A DNA stretch of 64,000 nucleotides from Streptomyces tagetis (GCF_018069565.1 NZ_JAGPNL010000007.1:186001-250000); one strand, 5' to 3'; shown: positions 23,950 to 33,031, numbered from the stretch's first letter. Program-made: numbers and translations. The notes: generated by a model not told the origin, from the letters alone.

Positions 23950-24753
23950 ATGCTCACCGTGACCTCCGTCAACGTCAATGGTCTGCGCGCCGCCGCCAAG
24001 AAGGGCTTCGTGGAGTGGCTCGCGGACACCCCGGCCGACGTGCTGTGCCTCCAGGAGGTGCGGGCCGAGCCGCACCAGCTCCCCGAGCACGTGCGCACCC
24101 CCGAGGGCTGGCACGTCACGCACGTCCCCGCCGCCGACAAGGGCCGCGCCGGCGTCTCCCTCTACACCCGCCGCGAGCCCGACCGGGTCCGGGTCGGCTT
24201 CGGCTCGGCGGAGTTCGAGAGCAGCGGGCGGTACGTCGAGGCGGACCTGCCCGGTGTGACGATCGCCTCCCTCTACCTGCCCTCGGGCGAGGTCGGCACC
24301 GAGCGGCAGGACGAGAAGATCCGCTTCATGGACGCCTTCCTCGGCTACCTCAAGGAACTGCGCGAGCGGGCCGCCGCCGACGGGCGCGAGGTCGTCGTCT
24401 GCGGTGACTGGAACATCGCCCACGAGCAGGCCGACCTCAAGAACTGGCGCGGCAACACCAAGAACTCCGGCTTCCTCCCCGAGGAGCGCGCCTGGCTGAG
24501 CCGGGTCCTCGACCCGGCCGACGGCGGGTACGTGGACGTCGTGCGCGCCCTGCACCCGGGCGTCGAGGGGCCCTACTCGTGGTGGTCCTACCGGGGCCGG
24601 GCCTTCGACAACGACACCGGCTGGCGCATCGACCTCCACGCGGCGACGCCGGGCCTGGCCGCCCGCGCGGTCAAGGCGTACGTCGAGCGTGCCGCCTCGC
24701 ACACCGAGCGCTGGTCCGACCACGCGCCCGTCACCGTCGTCTACGACCTGTAG
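23950..24753 (+). CDS. xth: Exodeoxyribonuclease III (AP endonuclease)
   Basis: A 267-residue EEP-family nuclease. It starts MLTVTSVNVNGLRAAAKKG and includes LCLQEVRAE (metal-binding Glu), CGDWNIAHEQAD, LKNWRGNTKNSG, and the terminal SDHAPVTVVYDL (catalytic Asp-His). These are the ExoIII signatures for cleavage at abasic sites and 3'-end trimming in base-excision repair. The length is typical. A second exonuclease III is common in Streptomyces, so this may be one of two paralogues. Confidence 0.93.
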   Translation: MLTVTSVNVNGLRAAAKKGFVEWLADTPADVLCLQEVRAEPHQLPEHVRTPEGWHVTHVPAADKGRAGVSLYTRREPDRVRVGFGSAEFESSGRYVEADLPGVTIASLYLPSGEVGTERQDEKIRFMDAFLGYLKELRERAAADGREVVVCGDWNIAHEQADLKNWRGNTKNSGFLPEERAWLSRVLDPADGGYVDVVRALHPGVEGPYSWWSYRGRAFDNDTGWRIDLHAATPGLAARAVKAYVERAASHTERWSDHAPVTVVYDL

Positions 24754-24796
24754 GGATCACGACCTGTAGGGATCTTCCCTCTCGTCGTACGTCGCC

Positions 24797-25495
24797 CTAC
24801 GCGTCGTCGCGCGTCCCCGGCCGGTCGCCCGCCCCGTCCCCACCGCCCGCCCCGCCCGCCGGCCGTATCCGGCGGTCCAGCGCGAGGGAGAGTTCCGCCT
24901 CCACCACGCTGCGGGCCAGGGGGCGCAGGCGGTGCAGGTCCGGGTCGGGGGCGTGGCGCAGGACCAGGTCGGCGAAGAGTCCGGCCAGGGCGTCGGCGTG
25001 CTCGCGGACCCGGCGGCCCGCGTCGAGCACCTCGGCGAGGGGGATGCCCTCGCGGACCAGGGCCGAGGAGACGTCCAGCAGGCGGTTGCTGATGTGGACG
25101 ATCCGGTCGCCGTCGGTGCCGACGTACCCCAGCTCCATCGCGGCGGCCAGGTTCTCCGGGGTGACCTCGCCCTCGAAGCGCTCCGCCAGCTCCTGCGGGG
25201 TGAGGCGGACCGGCGTCTCCTCGGTGGGCTCGCCCATCCCCAGCAGGTCGCCGACGTCGCGGCCGTGGTCGAAGGCGTCGGCCAGCTCCGCTATGCCGTT
25301 CAGGGTGTGCCCGCGCTCCAGCAGCGCCGCGACGGTGCGCAGGCGGGCCAGGTGGTGGTCGTCGTACCAGGCGATACGGCCCTCGCGGCGGGGCGGCGGG
25401 AGCAGCTTGCGTTCGCGGTAGAAGCGCAGGGTGCGCACCGATATGCCGGCCAGCCGGGCCAGCTCCTCCATGCGGTATTCGCGCTTCTCGGTCAC
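24797..25495 (-). CDS. MerR family transcriptional regulator
   Basis: A 232-residue regulator with an N-terminal MerR winged helix (YRMEELARLAGISVRTLRFY, residues 7-26) and the wing RREGRIAWYDDHHLARL. A long helical segment follows, then a C-terminal domain (about 110-232) of unknown effector specificity. It starts at GTG 25495. It is divergent from a Baeyer-Villiger monooxygenase operon with 131 bases between, where two palindromes are present. It probably represses or activates that operon. The C-terminal tail (residues 215-232) is low-complexity Gly/Asp. Confidence 0.9.
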   Translation of the reverse strand: MTEKREYRMEELARLAGISVRTLRFYRERKLLPPPRREGRIAWYDDHHLARLRTVAALLERGHTLNGIAELADAFDHGRDVGDLLGMGEPTEETPVRLTPQELAERFEGEVTPENLAAAMELGYVGTDGDRIVHISNRLLDVSSALVREGIPLAEVLDAGRRVREHADALAGLFADLVLRHAPDPDLHRLRPLARSVVEAELSLALDRRIRPAGGAGGGDGAGDRPGTRDDA

Positions 25496-25512
25496 TCCCC
25501 GACCTTAAGTCG

Positions 25513-25523
25513 TACCGCCGGTA
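25513..25523. promoter_or_regulatory. TACCG-C-CGGTA palindrome near the MerR-type gene start
   Basis: An 11-base perfect palindrome 18 bases upstream of the MerR GTG. It is placed as expected for an autoregulatory operator, but is short enough to arise by chance in GC-rich DNA. Confidence 0.4.
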
Positions 25524-25580
25524 ACTTTCCTCGTCCCGCCCCCTACCCATCAGTACGGCCCTGTTCTACGCTCCCATTGC

Positions 25581-25596
25581 GCCAGTGTTCACTGGC
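25581..25596. promoter_or_regulatory. GCCAGTG-TT-CACTGGC palindrome upstream of the monooxygenase gene
   Basis: A perfect 7-bp inverted repeat with a 2-base centre, 30 bases upstream of the monooxygenase ATG. It could be the operator for the operon, bound by the divergent MerR protein or by another regulator. Confidence 0.5.
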
Positions 25597-25626
25597 AAGG
25601 TTCCAGCGACGCGTGGAGGCTTCGGG

Positions 25627-27177
25627 ATGGCCGGGCACGAGCAGACACGAGAACACGTACGGGTGGCGGTGATCGGGTCCGGCTTCGGCGGACTCGGCGC
25701 CGCCGTGCGGCTGCGCCGCGAGGGGATCACCGACTTCGTCGTCCTCGAACGGGCCGACAGCGTGGGCGGCACCTGGCGGGACAACAGCTATCCGGGATGC
25801 GCCTGCGACGTGCCGTCCCACCTCTACTCCTTCTCCTTCGCGCCCCACCCCGACTGGCCGCGCACCTTCTCCGGGCAGCCCCACATCCGCGCCTACCTGG
25901 AGCACGTCGCCGACACCTTCGGCCTCCGCCCCCACCTGCGCTTCGGCGCCGAGGTGCGGCGGATGGCGTGGGACCCCGGGCGACTGCGCTGGGAGCTGAC
26001 GACCGCGGGCGGCGACCTCACCGCCGACGTCGTCGTCTCCGCCACCGGACCGCTCTCCGACCCCCGCACCCCGGACGTCCCCGGCCTGGACACCTTCCCC
26101 GGCAAGGTCTTCCACTCCGCCCGCTGGGACCACGACCACGACCTCACCGGCGAACGCGTCGCCGTGATCGGCACCGGCGCCTCCGCCATCCAGATCGTCC
26201 CCGCCATCCAGCCGCGCGTCTCCCGGCTGACCCTCTTCCAGCGCACCCCCGCCTGGGTCATGCCCCGCATGGACCGGGCCATCGGCGGCGCCGAACGCGC
26301 CCTGCACCGGGCCCTGCCGGTCACCGCCAGGCTGCGCCGCGGACTGCTCTGGGGCATCCGCGAACTCCAGGTGCAGGCGTTCACCAAGCACCCCGGGCAA
26401 CTGGGCTTCGTCGAGCGGATCGCCCGGCGCAACATGGCCTCCGCCATCAAGGACCCGGCCCTGCGCGCCAAGCTCACCCCCGGCTACCGCATCGGCTGCA
26501 AGCGCATCCTGCTCTCCAGCGACTACTACCCGGCGCTCGCCCGCCCCAACGTGGACGTCGTCGCCTCCGGCCTCGCCGAGGTCCGCGGCTCCACCCTGGT
26601 CGCCGCCGACGGCACCGAGGCCGAGGCGGACGCCATCGTCTTCGGCACCGGCTTCCACGTCACCGACATGCCCATCGCCGACCGGGTCGTGGGCGCCGAC
26701 GGCCGCACCCTCGCCGAGACCTGGAAGGGCGGCATGCGGGCGCTGCGCGGCGCCGCCGCGGCCGGCTTCCCCAACTGGATGACGATCATCGGGCCCAACA
26801 CCGGCCTGGGGAACTCCTCCATGATCCTCATGATCGAGTCCCAGTTGAACTACCTGGCCGACTACCTGCGCCAACTCGACGTCCTCGGCGGCCGGGTGGC
26901 CCTCGACGCCCGCCCCGCCGCCGTACGGGCCTGGAACGACCGGGTGCAGAAGCGGATGGAGCGCACCGTGTGGAACACCGGCGGCTGCACGAGCTGGTAC
27001 CTCGACCCCAGTGGCCGCAACACCACCATCTGGCCCGGCACCACCGCCGAGTTCCGGCGCGAGACCCGGCGGGTCGACCTCGCCGAGTACGCGGTGCTGC
27101 GGCCCGCCGTCGCCCCCGCCTCCGCCGCCGACTCCGTCGCCCCCGGCGCCGACGAGGGCGTGGAGGTGGGCGCGTGA
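25627..27177 (+). CDS. Flavin-containing monooxygenase, Baeyer-Villiger type
   Basis: A 516-residue FAD/NADPH enzyme. It has an N-terminal Rossmann motif VAVIGSGFGGLGAA (FAD, residues about 13-26), the type I BVMO fingerprint FPGKVFHSARWD (residues 157-168, fitting FxGxxxHxxxWD), and a second Rossmann motif VAVIGTGASAIQ (NADPH). The ATG-like site FGTGFHVTD is near the C-terminal third. BVMOs insert oxygen next to a ketone to give an ester or lactone. It overlaps the next gene by GTGA. A hydrolase and an SDR follow in a coupled operon, so ketone-to-ester-to-alcohol processing is likely (inference). The layout resembles mycobacterial mymA-lipR-sadH. Confidence 0.9.
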   Translation: MAGHEQTREHVRVAVIGSGFGGLGAAVRLRREGITDFVVLERADSVGGTWRDNSYPGCACDVPSHLYSFSFAPHPDWPRTFSGQPHIRAYLEHVADTFGLRPHLRFGAEVRRMAWDPGRLRWELTTAGGDLTADVVVSATGPLSDPRTPDVPGLDTFPGKVFHSARWDHDHDLTGERVAVIGTGASAIQIVPAIQPRVSRLTLFQRTPAWVMPRMDRAIGGAERALHRALPVTARLRRGLLWGIRELQVQAFTKHPGQLGFVERIARRNMASAIKDPALRAKLTPGYRIGCKRILLSSDYYPALARPNVDVVASGLAEVRGSTLVAADGTEAEADAIVFGTGFHVTDMPIADRVVGADGRTLAETWKGGMRALRGAAAAGFPNWMTIIGPNTGLGNSSMILMIESQLNYLADYLRQLDVLGGRVALDARPAAVRAWNDRVQKRMERTVWNTGGCTSWYLDPSGRNTTIWPGTTAEFRRETRRVDLAEYAVLRPAVAPASAADSVAPGADEGVEVGA

Positions 27178-28136
27178 GCCGCCTGACCCGCACCGCCGAC
27201 GGGCCCTACGCCCCGCCCGCCCCCGCCCGCGAACTCACCGTCGTCTCCGCCGACGGGGCCCGGCTCCACGTCGAGACACACGGCCCCGAGGGCGCCCCCG
27301 CGATCGTCCTCTCGCACGGCTGGACCTGCTCCACCGCCTTCTGGGCCGCCCAGATCCGCGCCCTCGCCGCCGACCACCGCGTCATCGCCTACGACCAGCG
27401 CGGCCACGGCCGCAGCCCGGCGAGCGCGGCGTGCGGCACCGAGGCCCTCGCCGACGATCTGGAAGCCGTCCTGGAGGCGGTGCTCGCACCCGGCGAACAG
27501 GCCGTGATCGGGGGGCACTCGATGGGCGGCATGACGGTGCTGGCCGCCGCCGGCCGGCCCTCGCTGAGCACCCGCGCCGCGGCCGTCCTGCTGTGCAGCA
27601 CCGGCGGTTCGCGGCTGGTCGCCTCCGCGACCCTGTTCCCGCTGCCGCCCGGCCGGGCCCGCACCTGGCTCACCCGGCGGGTGCTCGGCTCCCGCGCCCC
27701 GCTCGGCCCGGTCACGCCCGTCGCCCGCGCGATCCTCAAGTACGGGACCATGGGCCCCGGTTCGGCCCCCCACATGGTCGACGCCTGCGCCCGCGTCGTG
27801 CACGCCTGCCCGCGCACCGTGCGGCACGCCTGGTCGCGGGTGCTGGACCGGCTCGACCTCGACGAGCGGGTGCCCGCGCTGGACGTGCCCGTCGAGATCG
27901 TCGTCGGCACCGCCGACCGGCTCACCCCGCCCGCGCACGCCCGCGCGCTCGCCGCCCGCCTGCCCCGGTGCACCGGCCTCACCGAACTGCCCGGGGTCGG
28001 CCACATGACCCCGGTGGAGGCGCCCGACCTCGTCACCTCGACGCTGCGCGCCCTCGCCACCGCCCATCTGCCCGCGAGGGCCGCCGTGCCGGCCGTCCCG
28101 GCCGAACCGGCCCTACCCGCCGAGGAGGACGCATGA
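27174..28136 (+). CDS. Alpha/beta hydrolase (esterase-like) of the monooxygenase operon
   Basis: A 320-residue alpha/beta hydrolase starting at a GTG that overlaps the monooxygenase stop (GTGA). Motifs are IVLSHGWTCSTAFW (oxyanion loop), YDQRGHGRS, and the nucleophile elbow GGHSMGGM with Ser116. VEIVVGTADRLTPP supplies the acid and GVGHMTPVEAP the catalytic His. The Ser nucleophile fits an esterase or lactonase that would cleave the ester made by the monooxygenase. The C-terminal 25 residues are Pro/Ala repeats of no obvious function. The stop overlaps the SDR start (ATGA). Confidence 0.88.
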   Translation: MSRLTRTADGPYAPPAPARELTVVSADGARLHVETHGPEGAPAIVLSHGWTCSTAFWAAQIRALAADHRVIAYDQRGHGRSPASAACGTEALADDLEAVLEAVLAPGEQAVIGGHSMGGMTVLAAAGRPSLSTRAAAVLLCSTGGSRLVASATLFPLPPGRARTWLTRRVLGSRAPLGPVTPVARAILKYGTMGPGSAPHMVDACARVVHACPRTVRHAWSRVLDRLDLDERVPALDVPVEIVVGTADRLTPPAHARALAARLPRCTGLTELPGVGHMTPVEAPDLVTSTLRALATAHLPARAAVPAVPAEPALPAEEDA

Positions 28137-29017
28137 CCAGGGGGAACCTGGAAGGACGGGTCGCCGTCATCACCGGGGCCGCGCGCGGTGTCGGGGAGCT
28201 GCTGGCCCGCAAACTCTCCGCGCGCGGCGTACGCGTCGCGCTGGTCGGCCTGGAGCCGGACGCCCTGCGGGAGGTCGCCGGGCGGCTGCACGGCGAGAGC
28301 GCCTGCTGGGAGGCGGACGTCACCGACGACGAGGCCATGGCCCGTGTCGCCGAGGAGGCCGAGGAGCGCTTCGGCCGGATCGACATCGTCGTCGCCAACG
28401 CGGGCGTCGCCACCGGCGGTCCGTTCGCCGACTCCGACCCGGCGTCCTGGCGCCGGGTGATCGAGGTCAACCTGGTCGGCTCCGCGGTCACCGCCCGCGC
28501 CTTCCTCCCCGCCCTGCTGCGCAGCCGCGGCTACCTGCTCCAGATCGCCTCCCTCGCGGCGATCACCCCCGCGCCCATGATGACCGCGTACTGCGCCTCC
28601 AAGTCCGGTGTGGAGGCGTACGCCCACTGCCTGCGCGCCGAGGTCGGGCACCAAGGCGTCAAGGTCGGCGTCGGCTACCTCTCGTGGACCGACACCGACA
28701 TGGTGCGCGGCGCCGACCGGGACGACGTGATGCGGGAGTTGCGGCAGCGGCTGCCCTGGCCGTCGAACAAGACGTATCCGCTCGGCCCGGCCGTCGACCG
28801 CCTCGTCGAGGGCATCGAGCGGCGCTCCGCCCACGTGTACGGACAGTGGTGGCTGCGCGGCATGCAGGGCGTGCGCGGCTGCCTGCCGGCGGTCGTCGGG
28901 ACCGTCGGGCAGCGCGAGATGCGGCGCTTCGCAGACCGGCTGACCGGCATGCGCACCGGACTGGTCGGGGCGGGCGGCGCGGCCGACGAGAAGCACCGCA
29001 CTACGGTGCGTGACTGA
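28133..29017 (+). CDS. Short-chain dehydrogenase/reductase of the monooxygenase operon
   Basis: A 294-residue classical SDR. TGAARGVG (residues 14-21) binds the nicotinamide cofactor, NAG (89-91) stabilises the fold, and Ser140, Tyr153 and Lys157 (YCASK) form the catalytic set. The C-terminal part (residues about 200-294) is longer than in minimal SDRs and may give substrate specificity. The start overlaps the hydrolase stop. It would interconvert the alcohol and carbonyl forms of the substrate handled by the monooxygenase and hydrolase. Closest architectural relatives I recall are SadH-type mycobacterial enzymes. Confidence 0.9.
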   Translation: MTRGNLEGRVAVITGAARGVGELLARKLSARGVRVALVGLEPDALREVAGRLHGESACWEADVTDDEAMARVAEEAEERFGRIDIVVANAGVATGGPFADSDPASWRRVIEVNLVGSAVTARAFLPALLRSRGYLLQIASLAAITPAPMMTAYCASKSGVEAYAHCLRAEVGHQGVKVGVGYLSWTDTDMVRGADRDDVMRELRQRLPWPSNKTYPLGPAVDRLVEGIERRSAHVYGQWWLRGMQGVRGCLPAVVGTVGQREMRRFADRLTGMRTGLVGAGGAADEKHRTTVRD

Positions 29018-29103
29018 TCGACATGCGCGCGGTCACCGCCCGTGTGAATCTGATCGGGCCCGGCCGATCCGGCCGGCCCCGATCAGCACAGGAGTTGACC
29101 CTC

Positions 29104-29280
29104 ATGGGCATCAAGGACCAGTTCCAGGACAAGGCCGAGCGCATGCAGCAGCAGGGCAAGCAGCGGGCGGAGCAGGCCAAGGAGCAGATGCGCGACCGAG
29201 GCCGCCGCGACGACGACGAGATGGACCAGCCCTCGCGCCGCGAGGCGGACGACCGCTTCTCGCAGGACCGCGACGCCTGA
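29104..29280 (+). CDS. Small hydrophilic CsbD-like protein (58 aa)
   Basis: A 58-residue, highly charged protein: MGIKDQFQDKAERMQQQGKQ followed by RAEQAKEQMRDRGRRDDDEM. It resembles small CsbD-like or stress-induced helical proteins, but the match is by composition and pattern only. The ATG 29104 follows AGGAGTTGACC, a good ribosome site. A hairpin terminator follows, so it is a free-standing unit. Expression under general stress is plausible for this type. Confidence 0.7.
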   Translation: MGIKDQFQDKAERMQQQGKQRAEQAKEQMRDRGRRDDDEMDQPSRREADDRFSQDRDA

Positions 29281-29296
29281 CGCGCCGTCCCGCACC

Positions 29297-29333
29297 GAAG
29301 GGGCGCCCCCCGCCGCACGGGGAGCGCCCCTTC
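29297..29333. terminator. Hairpin between the CsbD-like gene and the tricorn-type protease gene
   Basis: GAAGGGGCGC and GCGCCCCTTC pair perfectly, with inner CCC/GGG pairs shortening the loop. It lies between two convergent genes and can serve both. Confidence 0.75.
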
Positions 29334-29364
29334 CGCGTGCCTGCGTGGGCCGGGCCCGGGGCGG

Positions 29365-32300
29365 CTACCGGCGAGGGGGCAGCGGCGGCCGGGAACGGTC
29401 CGGTACGTCGCCGTAGTCGGGCGGCGAGGCCGGCGGCTCGGACTCCAGCAGCTCCAGCGCGATCCGCACCGCCTCGTCCAGCACCGTGTAGCGGCCCTCG
29501 GCCCAGTCCAGCGGCGTGCGCAGCGCCTCCACGTCGGGGGCGACGCCCTGGTTCTCCACGGACCAGCCGTACGCGTCGAACCAGGCCGCGTTCATCGGCA
29601 CCGTGATCACCGTGCCGTCGCCGAGCCGGTGCCGGCCGGTCATGCCGACCACCCCGCCCCAGGTGCGCTGTCCGACCACGGGTCCCAGCGAGAGCAGCTT
29701 GAACGCGGCCGTGATCATGTCGCCGTCGGAGGAGGTCGCCTCGTCGGCGAGGGCCACCACCGGGCCCCGCGGGGCGTTGGAGGCGTACGACACCGGCTGG
29801 GCGTCCCGCGTCAGGTCCCAGCCGAGGATGGTGCGGGTCAGCTTCTCGACCACCAGTTCGCTGATGTGGCCGCCCGCGTTGCCGCGCACGTCCACGATGA
29901 GGGCGGGCCGGGACACCTCCATGCGCAGGTCGCGGTTGAACTGGGCCCAGCCGGAGCCGCCCATGTCGGGGATGTGCAGGTAGCCGCAGCGTCCGCCGCT
30001 CAACTCCCGTACCACCTCGCGGCGTTTGGCGACCCAGTCCTGATAGCGCAGCGGGCGTTCGTCGACGAGCGGGACGACCGCGACCCGGCGCGGCGGCCCC
30101 GCCGTCCGGGGCGCCCCGGACGCCCGCGCGGCTTCCGCCCCTTCCGTGGCCGCCGGGACCTCCGGGTTGCCGGGGAGGTCCGGCAGGCCCCGGACCGGGG
30201 GCGGCGGGGCGGCGGGCTGCTCGAAGGTCAGCTCCACCGTCGTCCCGCCCGCGCCCGCCAGCAGCGGGGAGGGCCCGGCCACCGGGTCCACGGGACGGCC
30301 GTCGACATGGGTGAGGACCGCGCCGTCCCGGATGCCGGTGCCGGCCAGGGGGGAGCGGGCCCGGGAGTCCGAGGAGTCGCCGGGCAGGATGCGCTTGACC
30401 GTCCAACGTCCGTCCCGGGGAAGGAAGTCGGCGCCGAGCAGGCCCTGCCAGCGCTGGTAGGAGGCCGGGCCCTCGTTGCGCCGGGCGGCGGACACGTAGG
30501 CGTGCGACGTGCCCAGCTCGCCCAGGACTTCACGGAGCAGGTCGGCGAACTCGTCGGGGGAGGCGACGCGTTCGACCAGCGGGCGGTACTGGTCGAGCAC
30601 CGCGTCCCAGTCGATGCCGCACATGCCCGGGTCCCAGAAGTAGGCCCGGATCAGCCGGCCCGCCTCCTCGTACGACTGGCGCCACTCGGCGGCCGGGTCG
30701 ACCTGGTGCAGGATGCGGCGCAGGTCGATCCAGGTGGTGGTGTCGCCGTCGCCGGGCTCGGTGGCGGGCACCGCCCGCAGCTCCCCCTCGTCCAGCACCA
30801 CCAGCCGGCTGCCGTCGCCGCTGACCTGGAACCAGTCGAGGTGGGCGACGAGTTCGGACTTCTTCGCCTTGGCCGGGCCGAAGTGCTCCAGGGTGGGCCG
30901 CTCGCTCGGGTCGTCCGGGTTGGCGAAGGTCTCGCCGAGCGCGCCGGAGATCGGCCAGCGCAGCCAGACCAGCCCGCCGCCCGCGACCGGGTGCAGCGCC
31001 GAGTACTTGGACGCGGTCACCGGGAACGGCGTCACCCGCGCCTCCAGCCCCTCCGTCTCCACGGTCACCGCGCCGCCCTCGCCGCCCTCGTCCTCCACCG
31101 GGTCCAGCCCCCCGGCGGCCGGCCGGCCCTCCGGGTTCAGCGCGAAGGGGGACGGGGTCGCCGACGACAGCGGGACGAGGTAGGGGCGGCAGCCCAGCGG
31201 GAAGGACAGGTCGCCGGTGTGCACGTCGTAGACCGGGTCGAAGCCGCGCCAGGACAGGAAGGCGAGGTAGCGGCCGTCGCGGGTGAAGACCGGGTTCTCG
31301 TCCTCGAAGCGGCCGTTGGTCACGTCGACGACGAGCGGCGCGTCCCCGTCGGAGATGCGGGCCATCTTGATCTGGCGCAGCGAGCGGCCGATGCCCGGGT
31401 GGGACCAGGTCAGCCACGCCCCGTCCGGGGAGAAGGCGAGGTCCCGCACCGGCCCGTTGACCGAGCGGATCAGCTCCGTGACCCCGCCGCCGGGACCGAG
31501 CGGACCGGCCTCCCCGGGCTCCCCGGTGTCCTCGGCGCCCCCGGGGTCCTCCGCCCCCTCCCTGCCGTCCGTACGCTCCGTGTCCTCGGTGTCCTCCGTA
31601 CCCTCCGTGCCCTCCGTGCCCTCCGTACCCTCCGTGCCCTCCGTGCCGGAGGGCGGTCCCGCGGCCTGGGTGTCGTCCGCGACGTCGAGCAGCAGGAGCC
31701 GTCCGTCGTGCGAGGCGACGGCGAGCCGTTCGCCCTCCGGGTCCGACACCAGCTCCAGCACCCGGCCCAGCTTCCCGGAGGCCAGCCGCCGCATCTCCCG
31801 GCCGCCGGTCGCCCGGGGCAGGTGGGCGATCTCGACGGCGTCCTCGCCCTCCGCGTCGGTCACGTAGGCGACCCGGCCGCTCGCCCCCAGCATCTCGGGC
31901 AGCCGCACCCGCACCCCCGGGGTGTCCGCGATGGTGCGGGCCGGTCCGTCGCGGTGGGTGAGCCAGTACAGGCTGCCCCGGACGACGACGGCGCTCGCCC
32001 GGCCCGTCTCGTCGACGGAGATCCCGCCCACGTGGTGCGCGGCCGGCACCTGGTACGGACGCCGCCCGGCGCGCGGCCCGCTCAGCCGGACGTCCAGCCG
32101 CCGGGGCAGCGAGTCGGGCGCGAGGTCGTCGACGATCCACAGGTCGCCCGCGCACTGGTACACCACCCGCGTGCCGTCGCTCGACGCGTGCCGGGCGTAG
32201 CAGGCGTCGTGGTCGGTGTGGCGGCGCAGGTCGGTGCCGTCGTGGGCGCAGGAGTAGAGGTTGCCGACGCCCTCGTGGTCGGAGAGGAAGGCGACCCGGC

Positions 32301-32898
32301 CGCCGACGAGCATGGGGGAGTGCAGGTGCCCGCCGAGGCCGGGGAGCAGGCGCCGCCCGTGCAGCCAGAGCCGGCCGGTCGCCCCGCCCCGGTAGCGCTT
32401 CCAGGCGGCCGGCTCGTGCGGCGGGGTGCCGGTCAGGAGCAGCGTGCGGCACTGGCCGTCGAGGTCGGCGCACTGGATGTCGGTGACCGGCCCCCAGGGC
32501 AGTTTGCGGCCGGGGTCGCCGTCGGGGGAGACCTTGTAGGCCCAGGTCAGGTACGAGAAGGGCTCGCCGTGCGAGGCGACGGCGAGGATGTCGGCGGTGC
32601 CGTCCGGACCGGGCGGGGTCCAGCCGCAGACGCGGGTGTCGAAGCTGCCCCAGTGGGTGAGCTGCCGGCCGGGGCCGCCGTCCACCGGCACCACGTGGAC
32701 CTCCGGCTCCAGGCTGCGCCAGCTCGTGTACGCGATCCGCCGGCCGTCGGGGGAGAAGCGGGGGTGGCCTGCCTTGGTGCGGTCGACGGTGAGCCGCCAG
32801 GCCCGGCCCGGACCGTCGAGGGGCGCGAGCCAGAGGTCGTCCTCGGCGACGAAGCAGAGCAGGTCTCCGTGCAGGTGCGGTAGGCGCAGATAACTCAC
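29365..32898 (-). CDS. Tricorn-type protease (S41 peptidase with beta-propellers)
   Basis: A 1177-residue protein with tricorn architecture. The N-terminal six-bladed propeller (about 1-320; FSPDGRRIAYTSW repeats) and a second propeller (about 330-680, with FSPDGAWLTWSHP) are followed by a helical C1 region (about 700-830), a PDZ domain (about 830-900) and the catalytic core. GYLHIPDMGGSG, IVDVRGNAGGHISELVVEKL and ADEATSSDGD, where the nucleophilic Ser lies, are typical S41 parts. Tricorn trims peptides released by the proteasome, and Streptomyces has a proteasome, so a cytosolic role is likely. An acidic linker with TEG repeats (about 415-465) is inserted between propeller regions. The start is GTG 32898. 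Confidence 0.92.
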   Translation of the reverse strand: MSYLRLPHLHGDLLCFVAEDDLWLAPLDGPGRAWRLTVDRTKAGHPRFSPDGRRIAYTSWRSLEPEVHVVPVDGGPGRQLTHWGSFDTRVCGWTPPGPDGTADILAVASHGEPFSYLTWAYKVSPDGDPGRKLPWGPVTDIQCADLDGQCRTLLLTGTPPHEPAAWKRYRGGATGRLWLHGRRLLPGLGGHLHSPMLVGGRVAFLSDHEGVGNLYSCAHDGTDLRRHTDHDACYARHASSDGTRVVYQCAGDLWIVDDLAPDSLPRRLDVRLSGPRAGRRPYQVPAAHHVGGISVDETGRASAVVVRGSLYWLTHRDGPARTIADTPGVRVRLPEMLGASGRVAYVTDAEGEDAVEIAHLPRATGGREMRRLASGKLGRVLELVSDPEGERLAVASHDGRLLLLDVADDTQAAGPPSGTEGTEGTEGTEGTEGTEDTEDTERTDGREGAEDPGGAEDTGEPGEAGPLGPGGGVTELIRSVNGPVRDLAFSPDGAWLTWSHPGIGRSLRQIKMARISDGDAPLVVDVTNGRFEDENPVFTRDGRYLAFLSWRGFDPVYDVHTGDLSFPLGCRPYLVPLSSATPSPFALNPEGRPAAGGLDPVEDEGGEGGAVTVETEGLEARVTPFPVTASKYSALHPVAGGGLVWLRWPISGALGETFANPDDPSERPTLEHFGPAKAKKSELVAHLDWFQVSGDGSRLVVLDEGELRAVPATEPGDGDTTTWIDLRRILHQVDPAAEWRQSYEEAGRLIRAYFWDPGMCGIDWDAVLDQYRPLVERVASPDEFADLLREVLGELGTSHAYVSAARRNEGPASYQRWQGLLGADFLPRDGRWTVKRILPGDSSDSRARSPLAGTGIRDGAVLTHVDGRPVDPVAGPSPLLAGAGGTTVELTFEQPAAPPPPVRGLPDLPGNPEVPAATEGAEAARASGAPRTAGPPRRVAVVPLVDERPLRYQDWVAKRREVVRELSGGRCGYLHIPDMGGSGWAQFNRDLRMEVSRPALIVDVRGNAGGHISELVVEKLTRTILGWDLTRDAQPVSYASNAPRGPVVALADEATSSDGDMITAAFKLLSLGPVVGQRTWGGVVGMTGRHRLGDGTVITVPMNAAWFDAYGWSVENQGVAPDVEALRTPLDWAEGRYTVLDEAVRIALELLESEPPASPPDYGDVPDRSRPPLPPRR
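31580..31648 (-). repeat. 9-bp tandem repeat encoding TEG/TED
   Basis: An array of ACGGAGGGC-like units (with variants) encodes Thr-Glu-Gly five times, then Thr-Glu-Asp and Thr-Glu-Arg. It lies in the acidic linker of the tricorn-type protease. Copy number is likely to vary between strains. Confidence 0.8.
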
Positions 32899-32969
32899 CG
32901 CTCCATGCTTTGCCGCGCCCCGGGCCCCGGCAACTTATGGGTAACCGACAACCGTGACCCAGGCCACGT

Positions 32970-32984
32970 ACGAAACCGTTTCGT
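32970..32984. promoter_or_regulatory. TetR operator 1 (ACGAAAC-C-GTTTCGT)
   Basis: A perfect 15-base palindrome upstream of the TetR gene. It lies between the divergent tricorn-type gene (start 32898) and the TetR gene (start 33072). Confidence 0.75.
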
Positions 32985-33016
32985 TTCGCTAGCGCGGTGC
33001 GCTACTGTCGTCGTGT

Positions 33017-33031
33017 ACGAAACGGTGTCGT
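33017..33031. promoter_or_regulatory. TetR operator 2 (ACGAAAC-G-GTGTCGT)
   Basis: The same palindrome with one mismatch, centred 47 bases downstream of operator 1. A -10-like TACTGT (33003-33008) lies between the two, so binding would block the TetR promoter. Confidence 0.7.

Noticed and set aside
29629..32883. 1084-codon plus-strand frame opposite the tricorn-type gene
   Set aside because: Val/Arg/Gly-rich shadow without domains; the minus-strand gene has full tricorn architecture.
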